7,540 nucleotides of DNA from an uncultured Clostridium sp. GTDB lineage: Bacteria > Bacillota > Clostridia > TANB77 > CAG-508. The stretch's first letter is position 1; each line of letters opens with the position of its first letter. The notes under the pieces were generated by a model. That model worked only from the letters and a program-made list of their open reading frames with translations. It ran no database searches and had not been told where the DNA came from. Shown here piece by piece: positions 6,515 to 7,540 of the stretch. The stretch is from the NCBI GenBank assembly GCA_900557045.1, contig USQY01000062.1, positions 1 through 7,540 on the forward strand, in the 5' to 3' direction. Made by a program: the position numbers and the translations under genes.

Positions 6515-7540
6515 TTTCTCCTCCTTCATCTTTTTGTACATTATATAACTTATAATATAAAATTGCAAAATAAATTGTAAAACTCAAGCTGTTTAATAAA
6601 TTGCCGGAATTATAAGCTATTCCAAATATCATAAATATTGTTATAATACTTAATAAATTATCTATTGAGCATAGTTTAAATTTACTTTTAATAACTTTAT
6701 AAACATATATAGTTATTAATAAAAAATACGGTAAAAATATTATAATACTTCCTAATATCCCTAAAGCATAGTATTGTTCTATAAAATCCTGTTCAATGTT
6801 AAAAATATTTTGTACCCTTGTATGTGTTATTCCAAATATTTTATCATATTTATTATTATTTATTTCAATAACTCTTTTCACCATTTGTTTTTCTATATAT
6901 CTATAATTTGTTCTAGTATAAATATCCAAATTTAATATAGTTGTCCAAAATTCAGTGTCATATTGGTATGGATAGCTTCTTAAAATAAATTGCTCATGAA
7001 TATTTTTTCTTTTATAATTTTCTTGTATATATTTTATTTGCTCTTCTTTTTTAGAATAATCATTTTGCTCTAATACTTTTTTTGTTTCTACATTTTCTAT
7101 TATTGAATTATTTTCATTGTTATTATTTTTATTATAGACACCATCCTCTTCCACCTCATTAGATTCATCATCGACAATATTTTGGCTATCAACTTGTATA
7201 ATTTCATCATATTGATTATTCATTTCATAAATTCTATTAAACATTGGATTAATTGGTAATATTGATATGTAAATTATTACTACAATTATAGATCCTGCAA
7301 AATTTTTTATTTTTATGTTATTCAAATTTTTTCTGTTTTTCATATATAATATTATAATTATTGTATATACAAATACTAACATTATTCCTATAACTGCAAC
7401 CCTTGTACTTAGTAAAATTAAAGAAAATACATTTATTAATAAAATTGCAAAATTTTTCCAATTTTTTTCCTTAATACTTTTGTTAATTATAAAAGGTAAA
7501 AACATTAATAATACTGCACTTACTTGATTTCCATATTCAA
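6474..7540 (-). CDS. O-antigen ligase / Wzy-like polymerase, 5' end cut by window edge
   Basis: The reading frame stays open to the right edge, so the true start lies outside; 354 residues are visible. A Met at 7505 is only an internal residue. It sits inside a GNQ..AVLL.FLPF stretch (about 7500-7532) that matches the N-Q-x-A membrane motif of the Wzy_C / O-antigen ligase family (PF04932). Next comes a membrane segment with LLSTRVAVIG (about 7386-7412), equivalent to the family's L-S-R motif. Two or three membrane helices precede a long extracytoplasmic loop of about 150 residues. The loop ends in FGITHTR and NIEQDFIEQYYALGILG, resembling the C-terminal acidic-plus-GxxG motif of the family. 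Hydrophobic helices follow. Family members join lipid-linked glycan units, or ligate finished glycan to an acceptor, on the outer face of the membrane. Polymerase and ligase cannot be separated from sequence. The 3' end overlaps the permease gene by 41 bp. Confidence 0.8.
   Translation of the reverse strand, partial: EYGNQVSAVLLMFLPFIINKSIKEKNWKNFAILLINVFSLILLSTRVAVIGIMLVFVYTIIIILYMKNRKNLNNIKIKNFAGSIIVVIIYISILPINPMFNRIYEMNNQYDEIIQVDSQNIVDDESNEVEEDGVYNKNNNNENNSIIENVETKKVLEQNDYSKKEEQIKYIQENYKRKNIHEQFILRSYPYQYDTEFWTTILNLDIYTRTNYRYIEKQMVKRVIEINNNKYDKIFGITHTRVQNIFNIEQDFIEQYYALGILGSIIIFLPYFLLITIYVYKVIKSKFKLCSIDNLLSIITIFMIFGIAYNSGNLLNSLSFTIYFAILYYKLYNVQKDEGGENVYKEYLFKFKKI
6520..6525 (-). promoter_or_regulatory. 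Ribosome binding site for the ABC permease, inside the upstream coding region
   Basis: AGGAGG on the minus strand lies five bases before the ATG at 6514. It is read as part of DEGGEN codons in the Wzy/ligase-like gene. It fixes the permease start and rejects the upstream ATG at 6568. Confidence 0.75.

Noticed and set aside
6515..6568. An 18-residue N-terminal extension of the permease from the ATG at 6568
   Set aside because: The extension lies within the upstream gene, has no site of its own, and covers the AGGAGG that serves the ATG at 6514.
7315..7527. A 70-codon plus-strand frame near the right edge
   Set aside because: It is antisense to the Wzy/ligase-like gene, whose NQ and STR motifs fall in the same stretch.
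1..7540. Search for promoters, terminators, tRNAs, riboswitches, insertion sequences and CRISPR arrays
   Set aside because: Gaps between genes are only about 14 to 31 nt. I found no GC-rich hairpin followed by a T run, no repeated spacer pattern, no inverted terminal repeats and no structured RNA outside coding regions. TATAAT-like strings occur everywhere at this base composition and are not informative.

Overview
The window is very AT-rich, roughly three quarters A+T by eye. It is tightly packed with genes on the minus strand only. Codon choice is strongly A/T-ending, ribosome binding sites are of the AGGAGG type, and tryptophan is encoded by TGG. The stops that can be seen are TAA or TAG, with no in-frame TGA, so a mycoplasma-type code is unlikely. 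This points to a low-GC Firmicutes/Clostridia-like bacterium, possibly an uncultured gut lineage. The lineage is an inference from composition and gene families, not from a marker gene.

Layout, read in the direction of transcription (right to left): (1) the 3' part of an O-antigen ligase/Wzy-like membrane protein, cut by the right edge (6474-7540); (2) the permease (5726-6514) and (3) the ATPase (4977-5711) of a Wzm/Wzt or TagG/TagH-type polysaccharide ABC exporter; (4) a 674-residue glycosyltransferase with a GT-B domain followed by a GT-A (GT2) domain (2937-4961); (5) a multi-pass membrane protein resembling the DUF6020 family, possibly a GT-C-like enzyme (1511-2905); (6) a QRPQH-type GT-B glycosyltransferase related to TuaH (210-1496); (7) the 5' end of an unrecognised gene that begins with TTG behind a strong Shine-Dalgarno site and runs off the left edge (1-191).

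Genes overlap by 41 bp or are separated by about 14 to 31 nt. No internal promoter, terminator or intergenic RNA was found, so this looks like the middle of one long polycistronic operon. No gene-free stretch reaches 300 bases.

The likely shared role is synthesis and export of a cell-surface glycan. The cytoplasmic glycosyltransferases would build the chain on a lipid carrier and the ABC transporter would flip it. The two polytopic proteins (Wzy/ligase-like and DUF6020-like) would act outside the membrane, on polymerisation, ligation or side-group decoration. The main point of interest is this mixture of ABC-type export with a Wzy_C/ligase-like protein and a GT-C-like protein. No new defence system, mobile element, CRISPR array or RNA gene was seen.
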